NCBI GenBank assembly: GCA_014859095.1
Contig: JACUUV010000012.1
Coordinates: forward strand, 1-58,761
Reading direction: 5' to 3'
Length of the DNA: 58,761 nucleotides
Source: Clostridia bacterium
Lineage (GTDB): Bacteria > Bacillota > Clostridia > Peptostreptococcales > Acidaminobacteraceae
The position numbers were made by a program, and so were the translations under genes. This document shows positions 35,214 to 44,624 of this stretch, piece by piece; within the stretch, counting starts at the first letter, position 1; each line of letters opens with the position of its first letter. The notes under the pieces are model-generated. The model ran no database searches. It saw only the letters and a list, made by a program, of their open reading frames with translations, and was not told where the DNA came from.

Positions 35214-36551
35214 TTATTTTTCCGTCACCACCATCGATGACATGGTGTATCCCTCATGAAGCCCGGAAATAATGGCGTTCATTCCCGCTCTGACGTAAGT
35301 TCCCGCAAACTCACCATTATAGACAAAAAGACCTGTAATGGTTCTTAGAGTGCAAAACTCAAGCTTGCCCTCCTTATTATAGATCACATTGTCCACAAGT
35401 GAAAGGGGACAATAAGACTGTATAATAAAGTCTTCCTTTGACTTTTCCTCAATGAGCGCCTCCCAATCCGATTCACTGTAATCCCTTCCGGCACACACCC
35501 CTTTTGAGGCGTAATAATCCACCGGTTTGATGATCAGTTCGTCCTTTTGTCTCACATATTCCTTTAAATCCGAGCTGCCGTCAAGTGGTCTTGTGAATGG
35601 AACGTGATGATCGATGAACTCGAGTTGCGCAGGATTCAGATAGGTTCTGAATTCAGGTGTATGGAGCACTTCAAAGAACCTTTTCGTATGGATGATCTGA
35701 GTCTTCACCGATCCGACAACACAAGTCTCACCAGCTTTGAGACCCTGGATGAAACCCGGAATCTCGTCAAAACGATCCATGAGGTCTTTTGTGACCAGTC
35801 TTCTGTAGATCACATCGATGACGTGCCCCTGAGCAATCATTTTGCCGTCCACCGTCTCAATATTTCTAGGATCGACTATGATGCACTGATACCCTTGCAG
35901 GACGAATGCCTCTTTGAAGACTTCAAACTCGATAGAACTGGATTTGTCTATGAAATCGACAATTGCGACAACCGTATTCTCTTTTGGTTTCAGCTCGATG
36001 CCGCGGTTTTTGGAGTAACTCGAATAAATGTCCCCAAGCGCTTTGACCCAGGTGTGGAACAGTTCAAACACCTGGAAATCGTACTTGGATCCAAACGCGC
36101 CAACAATCGCATTTTCACGCATGATCGCAGACAACTCCTTCTCCTCGTTCATGGCAGAAGCGCCGTCTGCGTTGAGTTCACAGAATTTGTAATCACCCGG
36201 TCCATAATAGAATATGTCAAATCGCCCCATTGGCACAGTTACTTCGTAATCGTGTGGCAAAAGAATCAATTCCTCAAGACGCTGATCGAATCCGAACAAC
36301 TTTCTGACCGATTCGTCAGACATATACAGCTCGATAGTTCTTTCCACGACATCCATCATACCGGATAAAGCGGCTTTGAATGTCTTCACATCCGTTTCAT
36401 CATAAATCTTCGGTATATACAGATAAGGAACAGGCTGACCTTTATATATGGCTTTTGAATTTGAGACCGCATCCCTCACTCTTAGAAAGTCCTCTATATA
36501 TAACGCTTGATTGTCCAGAACGGTTTCCACCATCTTAGTCTCAATTTTCAT
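35214..36551 (-). CDS. ATP-grasp ligase of the glutathionylspermidine-synthase superfamily
   Basis: 445 aa. Features match the circularly permuted ATP-grasp fold: KFCELNADGASAMNEEKEL near residue 120, a central IDVIYRRLVTKDL, the ATP-binding DELIIKPVDYYASKGVCAGRDYS near 340-360 and a C-terminal YVRAGMNAIISGLHEGY. Enzymes of this fold join a carboxylate to an amine, as in glutathionylspermidine synthesis. The start (GGAGG 6 nt upstream) overlaps the end of the GCS2 ligase gene by 11 bp, so the two probably act in sequence. The second amine substrate is unknown. Confidence 0.75.
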   Translation of the reverse strand: MKIETKMVETVLDNQALYIEDFLRVRDAVSNSKAIYKGQPVPYLYIPKIYDETDVKTFKAALSGMMDVVERTIELYMSDESVRKLFGFDQRLEELILLPHDYEVTVPMGRFDIFYYGPGDYKFCELNADGASAMNEEKELSAIMRENAIVGAFGSKYDFQVFELFHTWVKALGDIYSSYSKNRGIELKPKENTVVAIVDFIDKSSSIEFEVFKEAFVLQGYQCIIVDPRNIETVDGKMIAQGHVIDVIYRRLVTKDLMDRFDEIPGFIQGLKAGETCVVGSVKTQIIHTKRFFEVLHTPEFRTYLNPAQLEFIDHHVPFTRPLDGSSDLKEYVRQKDELIIKPVDYYASKGVCAGRDYSESDWEALIEEKSKEDFIIQSYCPLSLVDNVIYNKEGKLEFCTLRTITGLFVYNGEFAGTYVRAGMNAIISGLHEGYTMSSMVVTEK

Positions 36552-37851
36552 GATTATCCTCCAAAACCTCTATATTCTTTACAAATTCAGCTTGATCTTG
36601 ATCATATAGTCGACTCAAATAGAACGACATGGAATTTTCCTTTTCCCTCAATGTTTTGAGCATCTCAAGCGGCCACCGCTCATTTGAATCGAGACTTTCA
36701 AGTGCCATCTCCATGATTCTGTCCGTTATTTTGATAAAATCAGGATCCAGCGCTTCAACCCGTTTGGTCAACTGGATGTTTTGTCTTCTCACCCATGCAT
36801 CATCATAGTTCAGAGAAAGTTCATAGAGTTCATCCAAATTCCCGGTATCATAAAACAAAGCCTTAATGAGCGCCACCACGCTTAAATTATATGGATATGG
36901 CAAAGCATCCGCCATGCGGATCTCAAGATACTTTTTCAGTCTCACATCCGGGAACACCATCGTCTGAATATGTTCAAGATCGGATACAGTAAGCGGATAA
37001 GCCCCGAGAAGTTCTTCCAGTGGCTGATTTTTCGTATAATGGACCACACCGTTTGAAAGCAGGAGAATCGGTGGTATTTTGAGCAAAAATCGTGCATAGG
37101 CCTCAAAGTCGAATCGGGAGTCCAAACTGCCCGGTATAAGTTTCGATCGTTTGATGTCCGTCTCTTCCCAAATTGCAGTCCTACAGTTTCTTCCTGAGTA
37201 TTTTTCACCTTCGAAAATCGGCGTGGAATCGAACAGATTGGCCATGACTGGCGAGATGAAATTGGCAACCCTGAATTTCTTTATGAAATCCTCTTCATTC
37301 AAATAATCTATGGAGACCTGAGTGGATGCGGTACCTTTCATCATATTATGGCAAAATCGGCCGTGCTCCCTAAAATAATCGAACATCATGGCGTATCTTT
37401 TCTTCGGTAACAATGACAATTCCGAGATCTTCGTTCTGGGGTGATATCCAAGCGACACAAGTGCCTGTTCCGGTCTTAGGATTGCTTTGATTTCACTGGC
37501 TATAGTCCTGTATGCCTCATCGATCTCGCCAACGGTCTTAAGTGGCTTAAGACTGAATTCAATCTGACCACCTGGTTCAAGGGTCACGGTCGACCCCTCT
37601 TTTTCAAGTCCTAAAATATTGCCATCCTCAATAACGATTATATTCCAACCGGAGTCACGAAGACTTTCCATGATTTCTTTTTGTCCACCTGGTTCATCAT
37701 ACCTATAACTTCTGAGTGTATCGCGATTGATCAAAAAATGTTCCATCTCAACACCTAGAAGATAGGCGCGCGCTTTTGACTGTTCTCTAAAATATGCTAT
37801 ATTTTTTTCGACGTATTGCTCCTTTGTATAAATCAATCCCTCACTCATCAT
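36541..37851 (-). CDS. Glutamate--cysteine ligase, GCS2/EgtA-plant type
   Basis: 436 aa. GVEMEHFLIN near residue 33, the MMKGTASTQVSIDY segment and YLEIRMADALP are hallmarks of the GCS2 family (EgtA, plant GshA). It would join glutamate and cysteine to gamma-glutamylcysteine using ATP. GAGG lies 5 nt before the first ATG. It heads a cotranscribed set with the ATP-grasp ligase and the TRM11-like methylase; no gshB or gshF gene is visible. Confidence 0.85.
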   Translation of the reverse strand: MMSEGLIYTKEQYVEKNIAYFREQSKARAYLLGVEMEHFLINRDTLRSYRYDEPGGQKEIMESLRDSGWNIIVIEDGNILGLEKEGSTVTLEPGGQIEFSLKPLKTVGEIDEAYRTIASEIKAILRPEQALVSLGYHPRTKISELSLLPKKRYAMMFDYFREHGRFCHNMMKGTASTQVSIDYLNEEDFIKKFRVANFISPVMANLFDSTPIFEGEKYSGRNCRTAIWEETDIKRSKLIPGSLDSRFDFEAYARFLLKIPPILLLSNGVVHYTKNQPLEELLGAYPLTVSDLEHIQTMVFPDVRLKKYLEIRMADALPYPYNLSVVALIKALFYDTGNLDELYELSLNYDDAWVRRQNIQLTKRVEALDPDFIKITDRIMEMALESLDSNERWPLEMLKTLREKENSMSFYLSRLYDQDQAEFVKNIEVLEDNHEN

Positions 37852-37978
37852 AATTTCCTCTATCTTTTTTATTTCGTTCCTCTAAACATTATACCTTTTT
37901 ACATATCAGGTGAAAATGAAATATGTGTAAATTTTTTTGTGTAATCTTCATCATTTAATCTTCATCATTTAATCTTAA

Positions 37979-39727
37979 TCATTTAATCCCCATCATAATC
38001 CATACTTCGTACATATCGATTGTCAATTCATCAGAATTTTCATTCGAACCCTGACCCCGATGACCGTTGATCGATTTGAAATTCAGGCTGACCACGAGTT
38101 TTCCACCTGCGTCAGGCAAATCAAACTCATATAATGGCATTTCGCTTTGATTCAGATAAAAGTTTTTCGCGCTTTCCATAAGATTGACTTCAGCAATCAC
38201 ACTGCCAGCTGAAACGAACCTCAACACAGGTTGATCTCGCTCTTTTGATAATTTAATGCCTTCATCGAGATCGACATCATCGATTGCGTTATAGCTGCTG
38301 TTCAGAATCATATAGTCGGCATCCGAGACATCTATCAATGCAGATTCGTCTTTATTATAATAATTGAAATACGTCAAATTATTGTTGCCTCGCCAGTATC
38401 CGTATAGTTCGAACCCAAGCAAAGAAACTGCCTTGTCCTGATCAAAATCCTCAGGCAAAGCTTTGATTTCCTCGATATCATAGTTTCGTGTCAAAAATTT
38501 TATCTGGTCAGACACTTCATTCTTCTTCGACTCATCAAGTTCCGGTTTGGAAACGAAATTGCCGTTTGTATCTTTAAGTCCATACTGAGTGAACATAGTC
38601 TCCAGTCTCGCATTTTGATCTGTGAGGGTCACAGAGTAACCTGAAAACACCCCAAAGAATGATACTCCTACAAAAGCGATGAGCATCAAAGTCACAGGAA
38701 CGGATGTGTCTGTTTTTTTAATGCGCATAATCGCCAGTGAGAAAGTCGCGAAAAGAGCAAGCGACACCACAAAATATCTCGGCATCGTAATCCCAAATCC
38801 GTCGATTCTGATTCCAATGGCAATGTAGAGCATCAACAGAGGCACTATCATCAGTGGAATATAGATGTTCATGAATCTTTCCAGCCAAGGCACTTCCTCT
38901 TTGAGATCTCTGATAAAAAAAAGCGTCAGTACACTAACTATGGCATACCAAAGCACCAAATTCCCGATCAAGCCTTGAGGCAATTCGAATTCAATGAGAA
39001 TTTTCACAAAGTAAGCGTACAAAATCACGGTATAAACACTGACTATTGGTAGCACAATGTATAAGAAAAGCGTCTTGAATATTTTCGAGTAACTGGACAG
39101 TTCAACGTCCTCATCGATTTCAGGAAAGCTTCCCAAAAAGAACGTCACACCGAAAACCCCTGCCAAAATGATGAACAAGTCAAAATATATGTTCTCATTG
39201 AAATTCAAATTGAATAAGGACTCAACAGTGAAAATCATCATTGAGATGCCACCGAACAACACACCTGCGTAAAGTGCGGTCAAAAAGAATCTTCCATATA
39301 AGTAAAGAATGTACTGGGCCAATCCTTTTCGATTATAAAAATAGGGCACAACCAAAAACCCGATGAAAAGCATTGCAAAAAGAGCAATAAATCGCATCAT
39401 GAAGTATTCATTCAACCGGTCTGGAATGATCATATAGTACATTACCGCCAGCACTACTGCGATCACACTCAGTGCGGTTCGCCTCAAAACATCAAGGCTC
39501 CATCTTTCCACGGCGAGTTTCATGCCTGCAGTGATCGGCATCAAAATGGCCAGCGCCATCATAATTTTTTCAATGTATATGCCATTTGGATCGTCATAAT
39601 CCATGTGAATTCTGACAATCATCATGATGACCAACAAGAAAGTCACTGTTAGTGTTTCAGGAAAGCGCTCAACCGAGCGCTTAAGTTGACTGCCGACAAA
39701 AATGAGATATTGTGATAGGCGTTTCAT
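37979..39727 (-). CDS. DUF4153 integral membrane protein
   Basis: 582 aa with about eleven membrane segments in the first 370 residues, then a ~200-residue soluble C-terminal part. DUF4153 family; function unknown. The ATG at 39727 shares one base with the asd stop (TGATG), with AAGGATG 7 nt upstream, so it is coupled to asd. A TTG one codon earlier is less likely. An extracellular sensor or transport role is possible but not shown. Confidence 0.8.
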   Translation of the reverse strand: MKRLSQYLIFVGSQLKRSVERFPETLTVTFLLVIMMIVRIHMDYDDPNGIYIEKIMMALAILMPITAGMKLAVERWSLDVLRRTALSVIAVVLAVMYYMIIPDRLNEYFMMRFIALFAMLFIGFLVVPYFYNRKGLAQYILYLYGRFFLTALYAGVLFGGISMMIFTVESLFNLNFNENIYFDLFIILAGVFGVTFFLGSFPEIDEDVELSSYSKIFKTLFLYIVLPIVSVYTVILYAYFVKILIEFELPQGLIGNLVLWYAIVSVLTLFFIRDLKEEVPWLERFMNIYIPLMIVPLLMLYIAIGIRIDGFGITMPRYFVVSLALFATFSLAIMRIKKTDTSVPVTLMLIAFVGVSFFGVFSGYSVTLTDQNARLETMFTQYGLKDTNGNFVSKPELDESKKNEVSDQIKFLTRNYDIEEIKALPEDFDQDKAVSLLGFELYGYWRGNNNLTYFNYYNKDESALIDVSDADYMILNSSYNAIDDVDLDEGIKLSKERDQPVLRFVSAGSVIAEVNLMESAKNFYLNQSEMPLYEFDLPDAGGKLVVSLNFKSINGHRGQGSNENSDELTIDMYEVWIMMGIK

Positions 39728-40725
39728 CAAAGTACATCCTTCTTAATCAATAGTTCTGCAATTTGAATGGCATTGGTAGCTGCGCCTTTACGCACATTAT
39801 CCGCTACAATCCATAAATTCAATCCATTTGTGAGACTCGGATCACGCCTGATACGGCCGACACAGATGCCATCCATCCCATTTGCCTTCAAAACTGTAGG
39901 GTACGCGTCAATTTCAGGGTCATCCACGAGTATGATTCCCGGATATTCATACATGAGCCGTTTGACACCCTCCACAGTGAAATCCCGTTCAAGTTCCACA
40001 TTGACCGATATGCTATGGCCATGTTTGATCGGAACACGTACGCAAGTGGCCGTGATCTTAAGTTCAGGCAGATTCAAAATTTTTCGTGTTTCTTCTATCA
40101 TGCTCACTTCTTCTTTGGTATAACCATTTTCAAGAAAATCACCCACATGAGGAATACAATTGTCTGCAATCGGATGAGGGTACAAGTGGTGCATTTCACC
40201 GTTTTGTGTGTTCTCAAGTTCCTTTAGTCCATTCACACCTGATCCAGAAACAGCTTGAAATGTTGTGAAAACAACCCGTTTCAATCCATAGGCGTCATGC
40301 AGTGCCTTCAGTGGCACGACTACCTGTATGGTGCTGCAATTCGGATTTGAGATGATTCCTATGTGTCTTTCAATCCAATCAGGATTGACTTCCGGCACTA
40401 TCAGAGGCACAGAATCATCCATTCGCCACGCGTTGGAATTGTCAATCACAACCACACCTTTTCCACGTGCTATCGGTGCGTACTTTTCACTGACCTCTTC
40501 ACTTGCTGAAAAGAGCGCTATATCAATTTTACGGTCAAATGATTCTTCAGTCAACATCTCCACGCCATAAGTTTTTCCCAAAAAAAAGACTTTCAGTTCC
40601 AAATCCTCTTCAGACGCAAAAAAACGAATGTCCTCAACCGGGAAATATCTTTCCTCCAGTACCTTGAGTAAGGTTCTGCCAACCATTCCGGTAGCTCCCA
40701 CAATGGCCAAACTCACTTTTTTCAT
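39727..40725 (-). CDS. asd: Aspartate-semialdehyde dehydrogenase
   Basis: 332 aa from the ATG at 40725 (AGGAGG 5 nt upstream). NADP-binding GATGMVGRTLL, the active-site Cys in SNPNCSTIQ and the catalytic His in RVPIKHGHS are present. It makes aspartate semialdehyde for lysine, threonine and methionine. The start overlaps the stop of a 48-codon gene (ATGA) and its end overlaps the start of the DUF4153 gene. No lysine riboswitch was recognised upstream. Confidence 0.95.
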   Translation of the reverse strand: MKKVSLAIVGATGMVGRTLLKVLEERYFPVEDIRFFASEEDLELKVFFLGKTYGVEMLTEESFDRKIDIALFSASEEVSEKYAPIARGKGVVVIDNSNAWRMDDSVPLIVPEVNPDWIERHIGIISNPNCSTIQVVVPLKALHDAYGLKRVVFTTFQAVSGSGVNGLKELENTQNGEMHHLYPHPIADNCIPHVGDFLENGYTKEEVSMIEETRKILNLPELKITATCVRVPIKHGHSISVNVELERDFTVEGVKRLMYEYPGIILVDDPEIDAYPTVLKANGMDGICVGRIRRDPSLTNGLNLWIVADNVRKGAATNAIQIAELLIKKDVL

Positions 40726-40868
40726 GATAACCTCCTTTCCGGGAAATTCAATTCCCGATATCCAGGACGATTTTCCACAAAATACGAGACCCATGCCTCG
40801 AGACGTCCTAAAGAAGTATCGTGGTCATATTGCCTGTCCAGGTCCATAAGTTCTTTCCTAGTCATCAT
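40722..40868 (-). CDS. Small 48-aa hypothetical protein coupled to asd
   Basis: An uninterrupted 48-codon frame starting with two ATG codons at 40868 and ending in TGA that overlaps the asd start (ATGA). The product is charged and aromatic-rich (it contains GRLEAWVSYFVENRPGYR), with no hydrophobic signal. Upstream AAGTGG is a weak binding site. The exact ATGA junction suggests real translation and possible coupling of asd. Not recognised; a coding role is inferred from context only. Confidence 0.5.
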   Translation of the reverse strand: MMTRKELMDLDRQYDHDTSLGRLEAWVSYFVENRPGYRELNFPERRLS

Positions 40869-41000
40869 ATATTCCACTTCCAGTAAAGTATCTGCTTATA
40901 TTCATATATTACCACATTTTTGCATACTTGAATCAGTTGCATCCGAATTGGCTTTTTTATGCTAAAATGATGGTATATGGACACATTTTAAGGAGCTCAC

Positions 41001-42413
41001 ATGAAACCATTAACCTATAGGACCCTTTGGGGCTTTGGTGCCGGCAATCTAGGTTTCGGCCTCATTTCACAAATCATGGCCGCTTATCTGGTCTTTTATG
41101 CCACGGCTATATTGGGCATGTCCGGTGCTTCCGTCGGTCTGCTCATCAGCATCGGCATCATTTGGGATGCTTTTTCAGATCCTATCATGGGCTATCTGTC
41201 AGATCACACCAGATCCGACCGCTTCGGAAGAAGACACCTTTATCTCTTGATTGGAGGAATCGGAGTCACTGTTCTCCATGTTTTTCTTTGGAACCTCTCA
41301 CGCGAAATGGAAGGGAACGTCAAATGGTTCCTTATGGTATTCTATGTGATGTCCATCAAGACTTTCATGACAATTTACATCACGCCATACACAGCACTGG
41401 CGGCTGAGATCAGTGATGACTATACAGATCGGACCAGAATTCAGGCGGTGAAGACGATTTTCTTCCTGATCGGTCTCTTTTTGGCCACGGCATTCGGTAT
41501 GGCCATTTTTTTCAGGGGCACTCTCCTCTATCCGATTGGACAACTCAATCCTGCAGGCTATAAAAACATGTCAATATTCGGTTCAGCCCTGATGCTGCTT
41601 TCCATGTCTTTCGCATACAGGTCGACAAAACATCTTGTTCCTGAACTCAACGCCAGGTTGCTATCAAACCAATCACTGTCTTTTACCGCATTTTTTAAAG
41701 AAATGGCTATGGCGTTCTCCAACCTCGACTTCAGATCCGTGGTTATTGGATATCTGTTTGCCAATATCGCAAGCGCTCTCATCAGCACGCTTGCACTTCA
41801 TGTGTATACATTCACTTTTCACATGAACAACAACGGGATTGCGCTGATAGTAGGTATACAGCTTATGGCCAGCATTCTCAGCCAACCCTTTTGGATTCGA
41901 TACTCCGACAAATATGAGAAAAAGAAAGCGGTTCACACCGGGATTCTCATCGCCATTGTCGGCAGTCTTTATTTCGTGGCTTGTGTCTATTTCAAATCTT
42001 ATGTCCATACCAATGTATTGTTGCTGATCCCCTTTGGCGCACTGGCCGGTTTCGGTACAGGTGGACTGTTCACAATGCCACAGGCAATGGTAGCAGATAC
42101 TGTGGATTCCAATGCAATTGTCACAGGAAAACGTCAGGAAGGTGTTTTTTATGGCACATTGACACTATGCTACAAACTGTCACAGTCCATCGCCATTTTC
42201 CTGCTTGGCATCGCACTGGACTACTTGAGATTCAATCCCGATCTTCCTGTACAAAGTGAATTTACAGCAATCGGACTTGCTCTGCTACTCTCCCTTGGAA
42301 GCATAGTGAGTTTTGCATTTGCCTATATAAGTTATAGACCGTACAGTCTATCTAGAGCCAAAATGTCCGATATTCATCATCAGATTGATTTGATGAAAGC
42401 GTCAATAAAATAA
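41001..42413 (+). CDS. GPH-family sugar:cation symporter (MelB-like)
   Basis: 470 aa with about twelve membrane segments. The N-terminal WDAFSDPIMGYLSDHTRSDRFGRRH loop is the typical GPH/MelB signature. It would import a glycoside or oligosaccharide with H+ or Na+. AGGAG lies 5 nt before the ATG. Single gene; substrate is unknown, and no adjacent glycosidase points to one. Confidence 0.88.
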   Translation: MKPLTYRTLWGFGAGNLGFGLISQIMAAYLVFYATAILGMSGASVGLLISIGIIWDAFSDPIMGYLSDHTRSDRFGRRHLYLLIGGIGVTVLHVFLWNLSREMEGNVKWFLMVFYVMSIKTFMTIYITPYTALAAEISDDYTDRTRIQAVKTIFFLIGLFLATAFGMAIFFRGTLLYPIGQLNPAGYKNMSIFGSALMLLSMSFAYRSTKHLVPELNARLLSNQSLSFTAFFKEMAMAFSNLDFRSVVIGYLFANIASALISTLALHVYTFTFHMNNNGIALIVGIQLMASILSQPFWIRYSDKYEKKKAVHTGILIAIVGSLYFVACVYFKSYVHTNVLLLIPFGALAGFGTGGLFTMPQAMVADTVDSNAIVTGKRQEGVFYGTLTLCYKLSQSIAIFLLGIALDYLRFNPDLPVQSEFTAIGLALLLSLGSIVSFAFAYISYRPYSLSRAKMSDIHHQIDLMKASIK

Positions 42414-42487
42414 GGATATCGTTGCTTATTAATTCACAAACCGGGTAATTATTAAATAACTCAATAACTCTACCCGGAGGTGCCAAT

Positions 42488-43384
42488 ATGAAATCACTTA
42501 AACTCGCAGAAAAACGACATTCAGTTAGGGAATACAAACATAAAAAATTGTCCGAAGCAGATCGGCAATATTTGGATCATTTGTTAATTGAAAAACCATC
42601 AATCGCACATACTTCCAGCATGGAATTTCATTTTGTCGAGGATGGTTATGAAATGGCGCCTCTACTCGAAGGCGTTGCAGGCTATTTTGGAATGATGATT
42701 GAAGCCCCTCATTATTACGCAGTTCTTTGTGATAAAGAAAGCGTCTGTTGCAAGCTCGTCGGTTACGTGGGCGAATGGATCATTCTCAATGCACTGAAAG
42801 AAGACATTGGTACTTGTTGGCTCGAAGTCATCAACAGCGATGAAGTGAAATCCATTTTGAACATCGAGAGTCCAAAGGAAGTCGCCGCTCTGATTGCCAT
42901 AGGTTATGCAAAAAAAGAGAGGCAAATGTCTAGCATCTATGCTACCACCGGAAGTGGCAGTTTATCTTCATTGACTGATTTAGGCTATCCAAACATCGAA
43001 CCATACAATCAAAAAGGTCCCGCAAGCTACCGCAAACCCATCACAGAACTGGTCTATCTCAACGAATGGGGCAACACTCCAGAAATTGAGGAACTTGAGA
43101 GAATGGGGATTCATGAGGCACTTTTCTATATGAGACTTGCCCCATCTTATGGCAACAGGCAACCTTGGCTGTTTATGATCAAAAATAATCAGATCGATCT
43201 GATTATCGAAGAAACGGATTTGATTGCGAAAATTGTCCAATGCATTGACGCCGGCATCGCGATGTTCTACTTTGAAGTGGGACTTCACGATATAGGAATC
43301 AAAGGCAGCTGGAGTTTATCGGATTTTGCGCCTGACTATGAAATTCCCGAAGGCTACAAGATCGTCGGAAGATATGAATTTTAG
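42488..43384 (+). CDS. Nitroreductase-family flavoprotein
   Basis: 298 aa. N-terminal AEKRHSVREYKHKKL and the VGEWIILNALKEDIGTCWLEV helix are nitroreductase-like; a second stretch (ALFYMRLAPSYGNRQPWLFMI) looks like another nitroreductase half, so the protein resembles tandem-type (TM1586-like) members. It should bind FMN; substrate unknown. GGAGG lies 7 nt before the ATG. Single gene with its own terminator. Confidence 0.82.
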   Translation: MKSLKLAEKRHSVREYKHKKLSEADRQYLDHLLIEKPSIAHTSSMEFHFVEDGYEMAPLLEGVAGYFGMMIEAPHYYAVLCDKESVCCKLVGYVGEWIILNALKEDIGTCWLEVINSDEVKSILNIESPKEVAALIAIGYAKKERQMSSIYATTGSGSLSSLTDLGYPNIEPYNQKGPASYRKPITELVYLNEWGNTPEIEELERMGIHEALFYMRLAPSYGNRQPWLFMIKNNQIDLIIEETDLIAKIVQCIDAGIAMFYFEVGLHDIGIKGSWSLSDFAPDYEIPEGYKIVGRYEF

Positions 43385-43395
43385 GTTTGATTAAG

Positions 43396-43431
43396 AAAAG
43401 ACTGCAATCCATAAGGATTACAGTCTTTTTT
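43396..43431. terminator. Bidirectional terminator between nitroreductase and methyltransferase-Nudix genes
   Basis: AAAAGACTG-AATCC pairs with GGATT-CAGTCTTTT with one mismatch and an ATAA loop. It separates convergent genes. Confidence 0.85.
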
Positions 43432-44624
43432 CATGCACTCACATTTTTCATGTTTTCAAGAATTCTCTCCAGCACTATAGTTTCCCTTTGTATGGATAAT
43501 CCGATGCTCTCATCATTTTGCTCAATGACTTTTTTATTGTGCTCAATTGCATCCACAAGTTTCACCCAAACCGGTTCTGAACCGTTTTGCAGTTCATAGG
43601 CTTCCGGATTGGCCTTGCCGAGTTTCTGGTCTGCTGAGCAAGTGTAGAAGTAAGAAATCTGATACATAGCGTCATATTCAGGAAAATGGATTGGTCTGAG
43701 TTCTTCCACCCTCCCAAAAGCACCGATAATTCTAACATTCTGCGCTCCTGTCTCTTCCGAGAGTTCCCTCAAAAGCCCCTCTTCAATTGCTTCTTCCGGA
43801 TCCACCCCACCACCTGGAAAACTGTAATCGTTGTATCTCTTGGTGTAGATCATCAAAATCTCATCACCATTCAAGATGATGCCCCTTGCTGTGGTTCTCT
43901 TATGGATATTGGTCAACTTTTGGTCTGCAACATCCTTATGTGTATAACTTTCTATAAGCTTCATTTTTCCTTCTTCCGTTTTTTTGTGTTTAAGTGTAAT
44001 GTTTTTATGCCGATCTATGAACACCACTTCAAGTCCAACCAAATCTGCAATCCATCTTATCGTTTCAGGTGTATAGAAGGAGATATGGCTTGGATCCCTC
44101 CTATAATGCCATCCTGCAAATTTGACATCATCTTTCGGATGGAACTGGGTCATGACAGCCAAAATGCCATCCTTTTCCAGCAACCTAACGAACAATCTGA
44201 AGTACTCAATGGGATCATCAAGGTGTTCAATGACTTCCGTAGAGGTCACCAAATCATAGCAATTGCCCTCAAATGTCTTTTCAGGCGCATAAAACTTATC
44301 ATAGATATCCATTTCATAGCCATAATCCCTCTTGAGCAATTCCGATAGAACCGGCTCAGGTCCGCTTCCGAAATCCAGCCCTTTTGTTCCTTCAGACTTA
44401 TATTTTAAGATTGTCTTATTAATGAAGTTCCTGAAGTAGGCGACATAGGTCTCGTCATGAATCGAGTTGTTGTGACGATTGTATATTAAAAGTTCCTGTT
44501 CTTCTGTGACATAATAGTTCGAATCCTTCGAAATGAATTCACATTGATCGCAATAATGATAAATGATGCAATCTTTTGTCACTTCCATTTTTCTTGTCTC
44601 ATTGCCACAGATTTTACATGACAT
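43431..44624 (-). CDS. Zinc ribbon-methyltransferase-Nudix fusion protein
   Basis: 397 aa in three parts. Residues 1-30 hold two CxxC pairs (CKIC, CDQC). Residues ~60-225 are a class I SAM methyltransferase (LDFGSGPEP; TSTEVIEHLDD). Residues ~245-385 are a Nudix domain with a complete box (G272 to A294, REL-x-EE). The first part is like zinc-ribbon methyltransferases of C-methyl sugar type. The start (AAAGGAGA upstream) overlaps the end of helD by 11 bp. The fusion suggests a methylated nucleotide or nucleotide-sugar substrate; this is inference. Confidence 0.82.
   Translation of the reverse strand: MSCKICGNETRKMEVTKDCIIYHYCDQCEFISKDSNYYVTEEQELLIYNRHNNSIHDETYVAYFRNFINKTILKYKSEGTKGLDFGSGPEPVLSELLKRDYGYEMDIYDKFYAPEKTFEGNCYDLVTSTEVIEHLDDPIEYFRLFVRLLEKDGILAVMTQFHPKDDVKFAGWHYRRDPSHISFYTPETIRWIADLVGLEVVFIDRHKNITLKHKKTEEGKMKLIESYTHKDVADQKLTNIHKRTTARGIILNGDEILMIYTKRYNDYSFPGGGVDPEEAIEEGLLRELSEETGAQNVRIIGAFGRVEELRPIHFPEYDAMYQISYFYTCSADQKLGKANPEAYELQNGSEPVWVKLVDAIEHNKKVIEQNDESIGLSIQRETIVLERILENMKNVSA

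Noticed and set aside
35400-35412. GGGGAC motif as another dispersed repeat copy
   Set aside because: It lies within the ATP-grasp coding sequence and lacks the flanking GGTACC or palindrome.
40726-41000. Lysine or SAM riboswitch upstream of asd
   Set aside because: No conserved core could be recognised; the segment instead holds the 48-codon gene and an AT-rich divergent promoter region.
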